DNA of 64,000 bases from Nocardiopsis mwathae (GTDB taxonomy: Bacteria; Actinomycetota; Actinomycetes; Streptosporangiales; Streptosporangiaceae): positions 3,100,001-3,164,000 of the forward strand of contig NZ_JACHDS010000001.1 in NCBI RefSeq assembly GCF_014201195.1, in the 5' to 3' direction. The notes under the pieces are model-generated. The model searched no databases and was not told where the DNA came from. It saw only the letters and a program-made list of their open reading frames with translations. Each line of letters starts with the position of its first letter. Within the stretch, counting starts at the first letter, position 1. Shown here one piece after another: positions 36,490 through 44,742 of the stretch. A program made the position numbers and the translations under genes.

Positions 36490-38490
36490 ATGCGATACCC
36501 CCACCGCATCACCGCCCGCGCGGGCTGCGTGGTCACCTCCGCGCTGGTCGTCTCGGGCCTCCTGGCCGTCCCGGCACAGGCCGACACCCACCCCCCGCTG
36601 ATCGAGGACGGTCGCACCCAGCCGGTCTTCGACTACGCCGAGGCCGTCTACCACGAGGTCGATATCGAAACCGAGGCGGACAGCGACGGCGACGGCACAC
36701 CCGACACCGTCCGGATGCGCATCATGCGCCCCAAAGAGACCGACGAGGGTCTGCGCGTCCCCACGATCATCGAGCCCAGCCCGTACTGGGCCGGGCTCAA
36801 CAGCGTCGACTTCTACGACGTGGACCTCGACGACGAGGACGCCGGCACGGTGCCGCGCACCCGCGGCGGGGAGCGCGCCGGTGGCCTGGGCGACCTGGAC
36901 GCCCCGGCCGACCCCGAGGAGCTGCGCCGCTCGCGCGCCGCCGGCGGCCCCGGCGTCAGCATGCCCAACTACTACGACAACTACTTCCTGCCGCGCGGCT
37001 ACGCCGTCGCCCAGCTGGACAGCCTCGGCACCGGCGGATCCACCGGCTGCCCGACCTCGGGCGCGCACAACGAGACGCTGGGCGCGAAGGCCGCCGTCGA
37101 CTGGCTCAACGGCCGCGCCACCGGCCGCGACCCCGAGGGCAACGAGGTCACGGCCGATGACTGGTCCACCGGGAACGTGGCGATGACCGGCATCTCCTAC
37201 AACGGGACCCTGCCCGTCGCCGCCGCCACGACCGGAGTGGAGGGCTTGAAGGCGATCGTCCCGCAGGGCGCCATCTCCTCCTGGTACGAGTACTACCGGG
37301 AGAACGGCGGCGTCGTCGCCCCGGGCGGCTACCAGGGCGAGGACGCCGACATCCTGGCCGAGCTCGTCCACACGCGCGAGGACCGCGAGGCGTGCCGGCC
37401 GGTGCTCGACGCGATCACCGAGGAGCAGGACCGCCGCACCGGCGACTACAGCGCGTTCTGGGACGAGAGGAACTACCGCAACGACGTCGCCGACATCTCG
37501 GCCGGGGTGTTCCTGGCGCACGGTCTCAACGACTGGAACGTCAAGACCGACCAGGCGCTGCGGATGTGGCGGGAGCTCGGCGAGCACGGTGTGCCGCGCA
37601 AGCTGTGGCTGTACCAGGCCGGTCACGTCAACCCGATGAACCTGCGCATCGAGGAGTGGCTGGACCAGCTGCACGGCTGGTTCGACTACTGGCTCTACGA
37701 CCTGGACAACGGGATCATGGACGGCCCCGCGGTGGACATCGAGAACGCCGACTTCGGCTGGTCGACGCAGGACGACTGGCCGCCGGCCGGGACCGCCCCG
37801 CTGCGGCTGCACATGAACGCGGCGGCCGAGGACGCCGACGGCGGTGCGGGCACGCTGGGCCGTGCCCCCGCACCGGGCCGGGACCAGCGGGAGTCGTTCA
37901 CCGACGCCGGGCGGACCACCACCGCCGACGCGCTCGCCACCGACCCGGCGGCGGCCGGGAAGAACTCCCTGGTGTACCTGTCGGAGGAACTGGCCGACGA
38001 CGTGAGGGTCAGCGGATTCCCGGAGGTCTCGCTGCGCGCGGCGATGGACGGCGCCTCCCCGTACCTCACCGCGCTGCTGGTGGACTACGGGACCGACACC
38101 CGGGCCACCGGCCCGGTCCGCTTCGACCGGGACGAGCGGGTCTGCTACGGCGAGGGCATCCCCGAGGACCCGGGGTGCACCTTCCGCAGCTACCCGGTGA
38201 CCGCGACCAGTGACCACAAGATCGTCACCCGCGGCATCCTGGACGCCCGCAACCGCGCATCCATGGAGCGCCAGCTGCCGGTCGTCGGCGGCACCATGTA
38301 CAGGTACTCCTGGGAGATGCAGGGCCAGGACTACGTGTTCAAGGCCGGGCACCGGATCGGCGTCGTGGTGATCTCCACCGACTACGACTACACGCTGCGC
38401 TACCCGGCCGGGACCGACGTCACCCTGGACACCGCGGCGGCCACGGTCACCCTGCCGGTCTCCCAGGGGCGGGACGGCTACCGGGGCTGA
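36490..38490 (+). CDS. Secreted Xaa-Pro dipeptidyl-peptidase (CocE/NonD family)
   Basis: Serine hydrolase of 666 residues with a signal peptide (residues about 1-31, ending AVPAQA). The alpha/beta-hydrolase triad is visible: Ser236 in GISYNG, Asp348 in HGLNDWN and His379 in QAGHVNP. The C-terminal jelly-roll (X-Pro dipeptidyl-peptidase C domain) follows from about residue 430. It should release X-Pro dipeptides from peptides outside the cell. A DSDGDGTPDTV stretch near residue 65 is a short calcium-binding-like motif. ATG 36490 follows GAGGAAAAG. Confidence 0.92.
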   Translation: MRYPHRITARAGCVVTSALVVSGLLAVPAQADTHPPLIEDGRTQPVFDYAEAVYHEVDIETEADSDGDGTPDTVRMRIMRPKETDEGLRVPTIIEPSPYWAGLNSVDFYDVDLDDEDAGTVPRTRGGERAGGLGDLDAPADPEELRRSRAAGGPGVSMPNYYDNYFLPRGYAVAQLDSLGTGGSTGCPTSGAHNETLGAKAAVDWLNGRATGRDPEGNEVTADDWSTGNVAMTGISYNGTLPVAAATTGVEGLKAIVPQGAISSWYEYYRENGGVVAPGGYQGEDADILAELVHTREDREACRPVLDAITEEQDRRTGDYSAFWDERNYRNDVADISAGVFLAHGLNDWNVKTDQALRMWRELGEHGVPRKLWLYQAGHVNPMNLRIEEWLDQLHGWFDYWLYDLDNGIMDGPAVDIENADFGWSTQDDWPPAGTAPLRLHMNAAAEDADGGAGTLGRAPAPGRDQRESFTDAGRTTTADALATDPAAAGKNSLVYLSEELADDVRVSGFPEVSLRAAMDGASPYLTALLVDYGTDTRATGPVRFDRDERVCYGEGIPEDPGCTFRSYPVTATSDHKIVTRGILDARNRASMERQLPVVGGTMYRYSWEMQGQDYVFKAGHRIGVVVISTDYDYTLRYPAGTDVTLDTAAATVTLPVSQGRDGYRG

Positions 38491-38536
38491 GCGGAAAAGG
38501 CGGCGGTGGGGCTCGGAGGGCGCGGCCTTCCCGGCC

Positions 38537-39166
38537 TCACCGCTCCCCGTCCGCCGGCGTGTCCGGGACGGTTCCGGCCCTCGTTCCATCCGCCCTGCCG
38601 CGGCGGCGCCGACGCCACAGCACCACCGCGCCCGCGACCGTCAGCGGCAGCACCACCAGGACGAGGATCGGCACGATGATGGCGAGCAGCGACATCACCG
38701 CGCTGCCGATGTCCTCGATCGCGCTGATGACCGGCCCGCCCGCGCCGAGGGTGAGGGTGTTGAGCAGCGGCCGCGCCAGCGACTTGAGGGTGTGGAACAC
38801 CAGGGCGATGACGACGCCGCCGGCGATCGGCCACCAGGAGCCGTCGCCGGTGCTCGCGGCCGTGAGGTCGGCGGAGTCGACCGCCGCGGCCCCCGCCCCG
38901 AACGTGAGGCCGCCCGAGGTCGGCCGGACGAACGTCTGCACGATGTCGTTGACGCTGTCGACGACCGGGATCTTGTCGGCGACGAGCTCCAGCACGAGCA
39001 GCACACCGAGCACGCCCAGGGATGCCGGATGCTCCATCCACTGCCAGCCCGGACCGAGCGTCAGCAGGTCGGTGTAGCGGGCGATGAGCCCGACGGCCAG
39101 CAGTGGGATGTAGGCGTTCAGCCCGGCCGCCGACGCCAGACCGGTCCCCGTCAGCAACTCCAGCAT
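38537..39166 (-). CDS. DUF4126 membrane protein
   Basis: Protein of 209 residues with about five hydrophobic segments. The N-terminal GTGLASAAGLNAYIPLLAVGL and the ELVADKIPVVDSVNDIVQTF segment are characteristic of DUF4126. The C-terminus is Arg-rich then acidic. Function is unknown. GGAAGAGG precedes ATG 39166. Convergent with the peptidase gene. Confidence 0.9.
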   Translation of the reverse strand: MLELLTGTGLASAAGLNAYIPLLAVGLIARYTDLLTLGPGWQWMEHPASLGVLGVLLVLELVADKIPVVDSVNDIVQTFVRPTSGGLTFGAGAAAVDSADLTAASTGDGSWWPIAGGVVIALVFHTLKSLARPLLNTLTLGAGGPVISAIEDIGSAVMSLLAIIVPILVLVVLPLTVAGAVVLWRRRRRGRADGTRAGTVPDTPADGER

Positions 39167-39295
39167 CCGGCCTCTTCCCGCTCGTCTCCGCCCTCGTGTA
39201 CCGGGGGCACACGTAGACAGACGCTCCGGACCGGCGGTCGGTTCCGGTACGGTTCCCCGCGGCGGCGCGGGCGCGGGAATCCGGCGGCGGGGCGG

Positions 39296-39550
39296 CTACT
39301 GGCGGTGCCGCCGGACCTCTCCGGCGGGGCGGGGCCGGGCGGTGTCGGGGTCCTGGCCGTACTCCTGCAGGGCCCGGCGGCGCCGAAGCAGGTCCCAGCA
39401 CTGGTCGAGCGAGTCTTCGAGCTCCCGCATCCGGCTGCGCTCCTGCGGTGTCAGCCGGTGCTCGCTCTGCTCGCGGAGGTCGCGCTCCTCGGTGACCAGG
39501 TCGTTGATCCGCGCCAGGATCTCGCTCTCCCCGCCATTGGCATCACTCAT
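39296..39550 (-). CDS. DUF2630 family small protein
   Basis: Protein of 84 residues, highly charged and helical: ILARINDLVTEERDLRE and LTPQERSRMRELEDSLDQC are the conserved core of DUF2630. RRRRALQEYG and a Pro/Arg tail follow. ATG 39550 is preferred; an in-frame ATG three codons upstream (39559) is possible. Function is unknown. Confidence 0.88.
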   Translation of the reverse strand: MSDANGGESEILARINDLVTEERDLREQSEHRLTPQERSRMRELEDSLDQCWDLLRRRRALQEYGQDPDTARPRPAGEVRRHRQ

Positions 39551-39771
39551 GCGTCCCATGGTCGGGCAGCGGACCGCCCGCGGCAAGCGCCCCTCCTGCG
39601 TGTCCGGGCAGCTCAGATCGGGCGCCGGCGGCGGGACCCGGGCAGCCTCGGGCATTCGGGAGCACCCCGAAGGCCCCATATCGCCCCCAGAGGTCCGAAA
39701 AAGCACCGATACTTCAGGAGTGCCCCGGCGCGCACCCGCTGCGTGCGCATCGGGAAGAGCAGCGGCCGGAA

Positions 39772-39788
39772 ATACCTTGAGGGGGTAT
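39772..39788. promoter_or_regulatory. CsoR-type copper operator
   Basis: ATACCTTGAGGGGGTAT, an interrupted palindrome with ATACC/GGTAT ends like actinobacterial CsoR sites. A TATAGG -10-like element overlaps its right side at 39786-39791, about 40 bp before the csoR start, so CsoR binding should block its own promoter. Confidence 0.75.
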
Positions 39789-39827
39789 AGGATGACGGAC
39801 GAGCAGGAAGAGCAGGGGAAGACCGCC

Positions 39828-40115
39828 ATGGAGACCTACGGCTACCACGACGACAAGCAGAGCCACATCAACCGGCTCCGCCGGATCGAAGGCCAGGTCC
39901 GGGGCCTGCAGCGGATGGTCGAGGACGACGCCTACTGCATCGACATCCTCACCCAGACGTCGGCGGTCAACAAGGCGCTGCGCTCGTTCGCCCTGTCCAT
40001 GCTGGACGAGCACCTGAAGCACTGCGTCGCGCACGCCGTGGCCAACGGCGGCGAGGAGGCGGACACGAAGGTCCGCGAGGCGTCCGACGCGATCGCGCGC
40101 CTGGTCCGGTCCTGA
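39828..40115 (+). CDS. csoR: Copper-sensing repressor CsoR
   Basis: All-helical DUF156 repressor of 95 residues. The Cu(I) ligands are all in place: Cys37 (DAYCIDIL), His62 and Cys66 (DEHLKHC). The DNA-binding face carries HINRLRRIEGQVRGLQRM. Copper binding is known to release DNA in this family. ATG 39828 is chosen over 39792 because AGGGGAAG lies 6-7 bases before it and the longer start would overlap the promoter. copZ follows, as in copper operons. No CopA ATPase is seen here. Confidence 0.92.
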   Translation: METYGYHDDKQSHINRLRRIEGQVRGLQRMVEDDAYCIDILTQTSAVNKALRSFALSMLDEHLKHCVAHAVANGGEEADTKVREASDAIARLVRS

Positions 40116-40213
40116 CCTCCCGGCACGGCACGCCCGCGGCCCCCTCCGCCGACCGCCCCCTGCCCCTCGGCCTCCTGCCCCCTCCTACCGACGAGAGAAA
40201 GGCAAGGACCCCC

Positions 40214-40420
40214 ATGGCCGCCACAACGATCACCGTCAGCGGAATGACCTGCGGGCACTGCGAGAAGGCCGTGACCGAGGAGCTCGTCGCCCTCCCCGGG
40301 GTGACCTCCGTCAGCGTCGACCTGGAGAGCGGTCGCGTGTCCGTCGAGAGCGAGGCACCGCTGACCGACGATCAGCTGGCGGCCGCCATCGACGAGGCCG
40401 GCTACGAGATCGCCGGCTGA
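40214..40420 (+). CDS. copZ: Copper chaperone CopZ / heavy-metal-associated domain protein
   Basis: Single HMA domain of 68 residues. The metal site MTCGHC (Cys13, Cys16) is followed by the typical VTEELVALPGVTSVSVDLESGRVSV pattern. It carries Cu(I) in the cytoplasm, usually to CopA. It lies 98 bp after csoR and is likely under the same operator. Confidence 0.95.
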   Translation: MAATTITVSGMTCGHCEKAVTEELVALPGVTSVSVDLESGRVSVESEAPLTDDQLAAAIDEAGYEIAG

Positions 40421-40425
40421 CACGG

Positions 40426-40462
40426 CGCCTCCGGCCGCGCCCCTCCGGCGCGGCCGGAGGCG
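40426..40462. terminator. Bidirectional terminator between copZ and ndh
   Basis: 16-bp perfect arms beginning CGCCTCCGGCCGCGCC around a five-base loop, between convergent genes. Confidence 0.85.
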
Positions 40463-40477
40463 AGCAGCGGCTCCCTG

Positions 40478-41845
40478 TCAGCCTCCGGCCGCGGGGACGT
40501 CGAGCAGCCGCGCGCCCTGCCTGCGCGCCTCCTCCGGGCTGAGGTAGTGGTCGGCGGCCTGGTCGACGAAGGTCGAGGGAACCCCGTGGGCGAACCCCAG
40601 CCGGGCCACCTCGCCGCCGAGCGTCGCCCGGATCAGCCAGTTGGCCGCCACCCGGGCGCGGGCCGGAGCGGAGGGGATCGCCCACAGATGGTAGGCGCGG
40701 GTCACCGCGAAGGCCGGCAGGCCGGACATGTCGATGCCGAACGGGCGCGCCACGGCGTCCTTCCCGCTGAGGTCGACCACCAGGCCCATGTCCTCGTGGA
40801 CGAACGGGCGCAGCGGCCGCCGCAGCAGCGAGGAGACCACGTTGTCGGCGGCGACCACGCCCTGGCGCTGCGCGTACTGGGCGGTGGGCGGGCAGATCGC
40901 GGTCTCGTCCGGCGAGTCGAGGTTCGGCACCGCGGCGGCGTCCCCGATCGCGAAGACCTCGGGGTGGTCGGGCGTGGCCAGGTCGGAGCCGACCCGCAGC
41001 TTCCCGCGCTCGGTGGGGGCGCCGATGGACTCCATGAGCGGGCTCGGCGCGGTCCCGGCCGTCCAGACGAGCGTGCGGCACGGCAGCACCCGGCCGTCGG
41101 TCAGCGTCACCTTGCTCTCGGTCACATTGCGGACGGAGACCCCCAGGGAGACCTCGATGTCGAGGTGCCGCAGCAGGTCGAGCGTCTCCTCACCCAGCTT
41201 GGGGCCCAGCTCGGGCAGCAGGCGCGGGGCGATGTCGACCAGGTGCCAGTGGATGGCCGAGCGCAGCTCAGGGTAGCGCACGGCGGCCTCCTCGGTGAGG
41301 CGGCGCAGCGAGGCGGCCGTCTCCACGCCGGTGTAGCCGCCGCCGACCACGATGAAGCGGCAGCGCTCCTCGCGTTCGGCCGGATCACGGCTGGCGTTGG
41401 CGAGCTCCAGCTGAGCGAGCACGTGGTCGCGCAGGACGACGGCCTCGGCGAGGTTCTTGTTGCCGAACCCGTGCTCGCTGAGGCCGGGGATGTCGAAGAC
41501 CCGGGTGAGGCTGCCCGGCGCCAGGATGAGCCGGTCGTAGCGCTCGTAGCCGAGCTCGTCGGAGATCTTCCTGACCAGGACGACACGGTCGGCGGTGTCG
41601 ACGCCGATCGCCGACCCGGGCACCATGCGGGTGCGGCCCAGCATGCGGTGCAGGGACACCGCGATCGACTGCGGCGTGAGCAGCCCGGAAGCCACCTGGG
41701 GCAGCAGCGGGCTGTAGAGCATGTAGTCGTTGGGCGCGACGAGCACGATGTCGGCCGCGCCTCGGGGAATCCGCCGCTCCAGTCGGCGCAGGGCGTGCAG
41801 TCCGGCGAATCCCGCACCGATCACCACGATGCGCGGTCGTGTCAT
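40478..41845 (-). CDS. ndh: Type II NADH dehydrogenase-like FAD oxidoreductase
   Basis: Membrane-peripheral NADH:quinone oxidoreductase, non-proton-pumping, of 455 residues. First dinucleotide fold IVVIGAGFAGLHALRRL (FAD), NDYMLYSPLLPQVASGLL, second fold FIVVGGGYTGVETAASL (NADH), and EVFAIGDAAAVPN (FAD ribityl/quinone side). An amphipathic C-terminal region follows. ATG 41845 has AAGGGGGG upstream. Specific assignment as ndh versus another NDH-2-like flavoprotein is likely but not certain. Confidence 0.88.
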   Translation of the reverse strand: MTRPRIVVIGAGFAGLHALRRLERRIPRGAADIVLVAPNDYMLYSPLLPQVASGLLTPQSIAVSLHRMLGRTRMVPGSAIGVDTADRVVLVRKISDELGYERYDRLILAPGSLTRVFDIPGLSEHGFGNKNLAEAVVLRDHVLAQLELANASRDPAEREERCRFIVVGGGYTGVETAASLRRLTEEAAVRYPELRSAIHWHLVDIAPRLLPELGPKLGEETLDLLRHLDIEVSLGVSVRNVTESKVTLTDGRVLPCRTLVWTAGTAPSPLMESIGAPTERGKLRVGSDLATPDHPEVFAIGDAAAVPNLDSPDETAICPPTAQYAQRQGVVAADNVVSSLLRRPLRPFVHEDMGLVVDLSGKDAVARPFGIDMSGLPAFAVTRAYHLWAIPSAPARARVAANWLIRATLGGEVARLGFAHGVPSTFVDQAADHYLSPEEARRQGARLLDVPAAGG

Positions 41846-42138
41846 GGTCGACCCCCCTTGTGGTCGGACGATTCCGTCCGCTGTGGTGAGGGCTGCCCGT
41901 ATCCCCCGAGGTCAAACGTGCACCGGCGGTCTCGATCGGCGTGGCGGACCCGCCCGAGCGCCGTTTCCCGCGGGATCGGAGTCGATACGTGGACGCGATG
42001 TCCCCCGGGTTTCACCCGTCGACCATCGGGCACATCGGGCCAGGAGTACGCAGACCACCACACACCAGAACACCTTCGCCGAGCCCCGCCGGATCGCGGA
42101 CGAGGTCGGCGGCCGCGGTGCACAGGAAGGGAGAGCAC

Positions 42139-42375
42139 ATGCGCGTTGTCTGGGGGCTCGCCCTGGCGATGCTCGCGGCGTTCGTGTTCATCGCGCTCAG
42201 GTCGGGCGCCACGGGGACGGAGGCGACCGACGGCATCGGCGGCACCGGCGGCACCGGCGTCGGCGGTACCGGGGACGGGGGCCCGCCGGTCGAGATGCCG
42301 GACCCCGGGTTCGTCGACCGGATCTCCGAGGCCCTCGACGGCATCGGCGACCTCCTGGACACTCCGCCCTCCTGA
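42139..42375 (+). CDS. Small membrane-anchored protein with Gly/Thr repeat
   Basis: Protein of 78 residues: an N-terminal hydrophobic helix (VVWGLALAMLAAFVFIAL), a GTGGTGVGGTGDGG linker, and a short acidic amphipathic segment (DRISEALDGIGDLLDT). AGGAAGGGAG lies upstream of ATG 42139. No family is recognised. It is divergent from ndh and convergent with the TetR gene. Confidence 0.6.
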   Translation: MRVVWGLALAMLAAFVFIALRSGATGTEATDGIGGTGGTGVGGTGDGGPPVEMPDPGFVDRISEALDGIGDLLDTPPS

Positions 42376-42387
42376 CGGCGCCACACA

Positions 42388-42960
42388 TCACCCCTCGGCG
42401 AGCAGCGCCGCGGTCCCCATGTGCAGCAGCAGTTCGGCCATCCGCTCTTCGGGGAGCTCGCCCGCACTGTGCGGAGTGGAGTTGAGCAGGCCGAACGTGG
42501 CGTGCACAGCGGCGCGCAGAACCTCCGGAGCGGCGGTCGGGCGGAGCAGGGCCAGCACGCTCACCCACTGCTCGACGTAGCCGCGCTGCAGCCGCCGGAC
42601 GCGGCGGCGGTCCGGGGCCGGGACGTTGTCCAACTCGCGGTCGTGCACCGTGATGAGGGCGGGCTCGCGCAGCGCGAAGGCGATGTGCCCGCGCAGCAGC
42701 GCCTCCAGGGCCTCGCGCGGGCCATGGGCGGTGGCGGCGCGCTCGCGGCCGTCGGCGGCCAGTCGTTCGCTGATGTCCAGCAGCATCGCGGCCAGCAGCG
42801 CCTCCTTGCCCGGGAAGTGCCGGTAGAGGGCGGGGCCGCTGGTGCCCACCGCGCGCCCGAGGTCTTCGATGGACACACCGTGGAAGCCGCGCGCGGCGAA
42901 CAGGTCGGCGGCGGCGTGCAGGATCTCGGCACGGCGCGCCCCCGCGGTCCGGTTCGCCAT
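42388..42960 (-). CDS. TetR-family regulator of the accD1-accA1-fadE19 operon
   Basis: Protein of 190 residues. The N-terminal HTH (AADLFAARGFHGVSIEDLGRAVGTSGPALYRHF) is typical TetR; the helical ligand domain follows. ATG 42960 is preceded by GGGAGAGG. It is divergent from the acyl-CoA carboxylase genes with a 41-bp palindrome in the shared spacer, so it most likely represses both. The ligand is probably an acyl-CoA (inference). Confidence 0.92.
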   Translation of the reverse strand: MANRTAGARRAEILHAAADLFAARGFHGVSIEDLGRAVGTSGPALYRHFPGKEALLAAMLLDISERLAADGRERAATAHGPREALEALLRGHIAFALREPALITVHDRELDNVPAPDRRRVRRLQRGYVEQWVSVLALLRPTAAPEVLRAAVHATFGLLNSTPHSAGELPEERMAELLLHMGTAALLAEG

Positions 42961-43030
42961 CGCCTCTCCCCCTCCCGGTGCGGGCCGGCCGGCCCCGACC
43001 GGCCGGTTCGATGTGACCCTGGACACCAAC

Positions 43031-43071
43031 GTTAATGGTCACTAACATCGGCCATGTTAGCGACCATTAAC
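43031..43071. promoter_or_regulatory. 41-bp TetR operator palindrome
   Basis: 18-bp arms GTTAATGGTCACTAACAT and its reverse complement (one mismatch) around CGGCC. Each arm itself holds a TTAxTGxTCAxTAA-like dyad, suggesting two dimers bind. It ends 22 bp before the accD1 start. Confidence 0.88.
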
Positions 43072-43093
43072 ACCTGCGGCCAGAGGGGACTCG

Positions 43094-44719
43094 ATGAGCA
43101 GGGCACCCGTGCTCACCTCGGCGATCGACCCGAACAGCGCGGCCTTCGCCGCCAACGCCGAGGCCAACCGCTCCCTCGCCGCCGAGCTGCGCGAGCGGAT
43201 CGCCGCCGCCGCGCTCGGCGGCCCGGAGAAGACGAGGATCCGGCACGTCGAGCGGGGCAAGCTGCTGCCGCGCGACCGGGTCGACGCGCTGCTCGACCCG
43301 GGCTCCCCCTTCCTCGAACTCTCCCCACTGGCCGCATACGGCCTGTACGGACCCGACGGCCGGGACGCGCCGGCGGCGGGGCTCATCACCGGGGTCGGCC
43401 GGGTGGCCGGGCGCGAGATCGTGGTGGTGGCCAACGACGCGACGGTCAAGGGCGGCAGCTACTACCCGATGACCGTCAAGAAGCACCTGCGCGCCCAGGA
43501 GGTCGCGCTGCACAACCGCCTGCCGTGCGTCTACCTCGCCGACTCCGGCGGGGCGTTCCTGCCGATGCAGGACGACGTGTTCCCCGACCGGGAGCACTTC
43601 GGCCGCATCTTCTACAACCAGGCCACCATGTCGCGGCTGGGCATCCCGCAGATCGCCGCGGTCCTCGGGTCCTGCACCGCCGGGGGCGCCTACGTCCCGG
43701 CGATGAGCGACGAGGCGGTGATCGTCCGCGACCAGGGCACCATCTTCCTCGGTGGGCCGCCGCTGGTGAAGGCGGCGACGGGCGAGGTCGTCACCGCCGA
43801 GGAGCTCGGCGGCGGCGCGGTCCACTCGCGCACCTCCGGTGTCACCGACCACCTGGCCGAGGACGACGCGCACGCGCTGGCGACCGTGCGGCGGATCGCC
43901 GCGACCTTCGGCCCGCGCCCCGAGCCGGCGTGGGAGCGGCGCGAGCCGCGCCCACCCGCCCTGGACCCCGAGGAGCTCTACGGGGTCGTTCCCGGCGACA
44001 CCCGCACGCCCTACGACGTGCGGGAGGTCATCGGCCGCGTGGTCGACGGGAGCGCGTTCACCGAGTTCAAGGCCGAGTACGGGACGACACTGGTCACCGG
44101 GTTCGCGCACATCCACGGGCACCCGGTGGGAATCATCGCCAACAACGGCATCCTGTTCAGCGAGTCGGCGATGAAGGGCGCGCACTTCATCGAGCTGTGC
44201 GACCGGCGCCGCATCCCGCTGGTGTTCCTGCAGAACATCTCCGGGTTCATGGTGGGCCGCGACTACGAGGCCGGGGGCATCGCCAAGCACGGCGCCAAGA
44301 TGGTCACCGCCGTGGCGTGTGCCCGGGTGCCCAAGTTCACCGTCGTCATCGGCGGTTCCTTCGGCGCCGGGAACTACAGCATGTGCGGGCGCGCGTACTC
44401 GCCCCGGTTCCTGTGGATGTGGCCGAACGCGCGGATCTCGGTCATGGGCGGCGAGCAGGCGGCGTCGGTGCTGGCCACGGTGCGGCGCGACCAGGTGGAG
44501 GCGCGCGGAGAGGAATGGCCGCCGGAGGCGGAGGAGGACTTCAAGGCGCCCATCCGCGAGCAGTACGAGCACCAGGGCGGCCCGTACTACTCGACGGCAC
44601 GGCTGTGGGACGACGGCGTGATCGACCCGGTGGACACCCGAACGGTGCTCGGCCTGGCGCTGTCGGCAGCCCGGCACTCCCCGCTGGAGCCGGTCGGCTA
44701 CGGCGTCTTCCGGATGTGA
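43094..44719 (+). CDS. accD1: Acyl-CoA carboxylase carboxyltransferase (methylcrotonyl-CoA-type beta subunit)
   Basis: Protein of 541 residues that transfers carboxyl from biotin to an acyl-CoA. Features: [20 protein letters not shown] and [15 protein letters not shown], typical of MCC beta; oxyanion [16 protein letters not shown]; and the second domain [22 protein letters not shown] plus [19 protein letters not shown]. The order TetR-accD1-accA1-fadE19 matches the mycobacterial leucine/isovalerate locus. The ATG follows GAGGGGAC. The downstream gene starts 24 bp after its stop. Confidence 0.93.
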   Translation: MSRAPVLTSAIDPNSAAFAANAEANRSLAAELRERIAAAALGGPEKTRIRHVERGKLLPRDRVDALLDPGSPFLELSPLAAYGLYGPDGRDAPAAGLITGVGRVAGREIVVVANDATVKGGSYYPMTVKKHLRAQEVALHNRLPCVYLADSGGAFLPMQDDVFPDREHFGRIFYNQATMSRLGIPQIAAVLGSCTAGGAYVPAMSDEAVIVRDQGTIFLGGPPLVKAATGEVVTAEELGGGAVHSRTSGVTDHLAEDDAHALATVRRIAATFGPRPEPAWERREPRPPALDPEELYGVVPGDTRTPYDVREVIGRVVDGSAFTEFKAEYGTTLVTGFAHIHGHPVGIIANNGILFSESAMKGAHFIELCDRRRIPLVFLQNISGFMVGRDYEAGGIAKHGAKMVTAVACARVPKFTVVIGGSFGAGNYSMCGRAYSPRFLWMWPNARISVMGGEQAASVLATVRRDQVEARGEEWPPEAEEDFKAPIREQYEHQGGPYYSTARLWDDGVIDPVDTRTVLGLALSAARHSPLEPVGYGVFRM

Positions 44720-44742
44720 GGTGGCAGGTGACGGAGTCGAAG

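Noticed and set aside
43054-44742. Open frame continuing upstream of accA1 through accD1
   Set aside because: Shadow of accD1 in another frame; accA1 has its own ATG at 44743 and the homology begins there.
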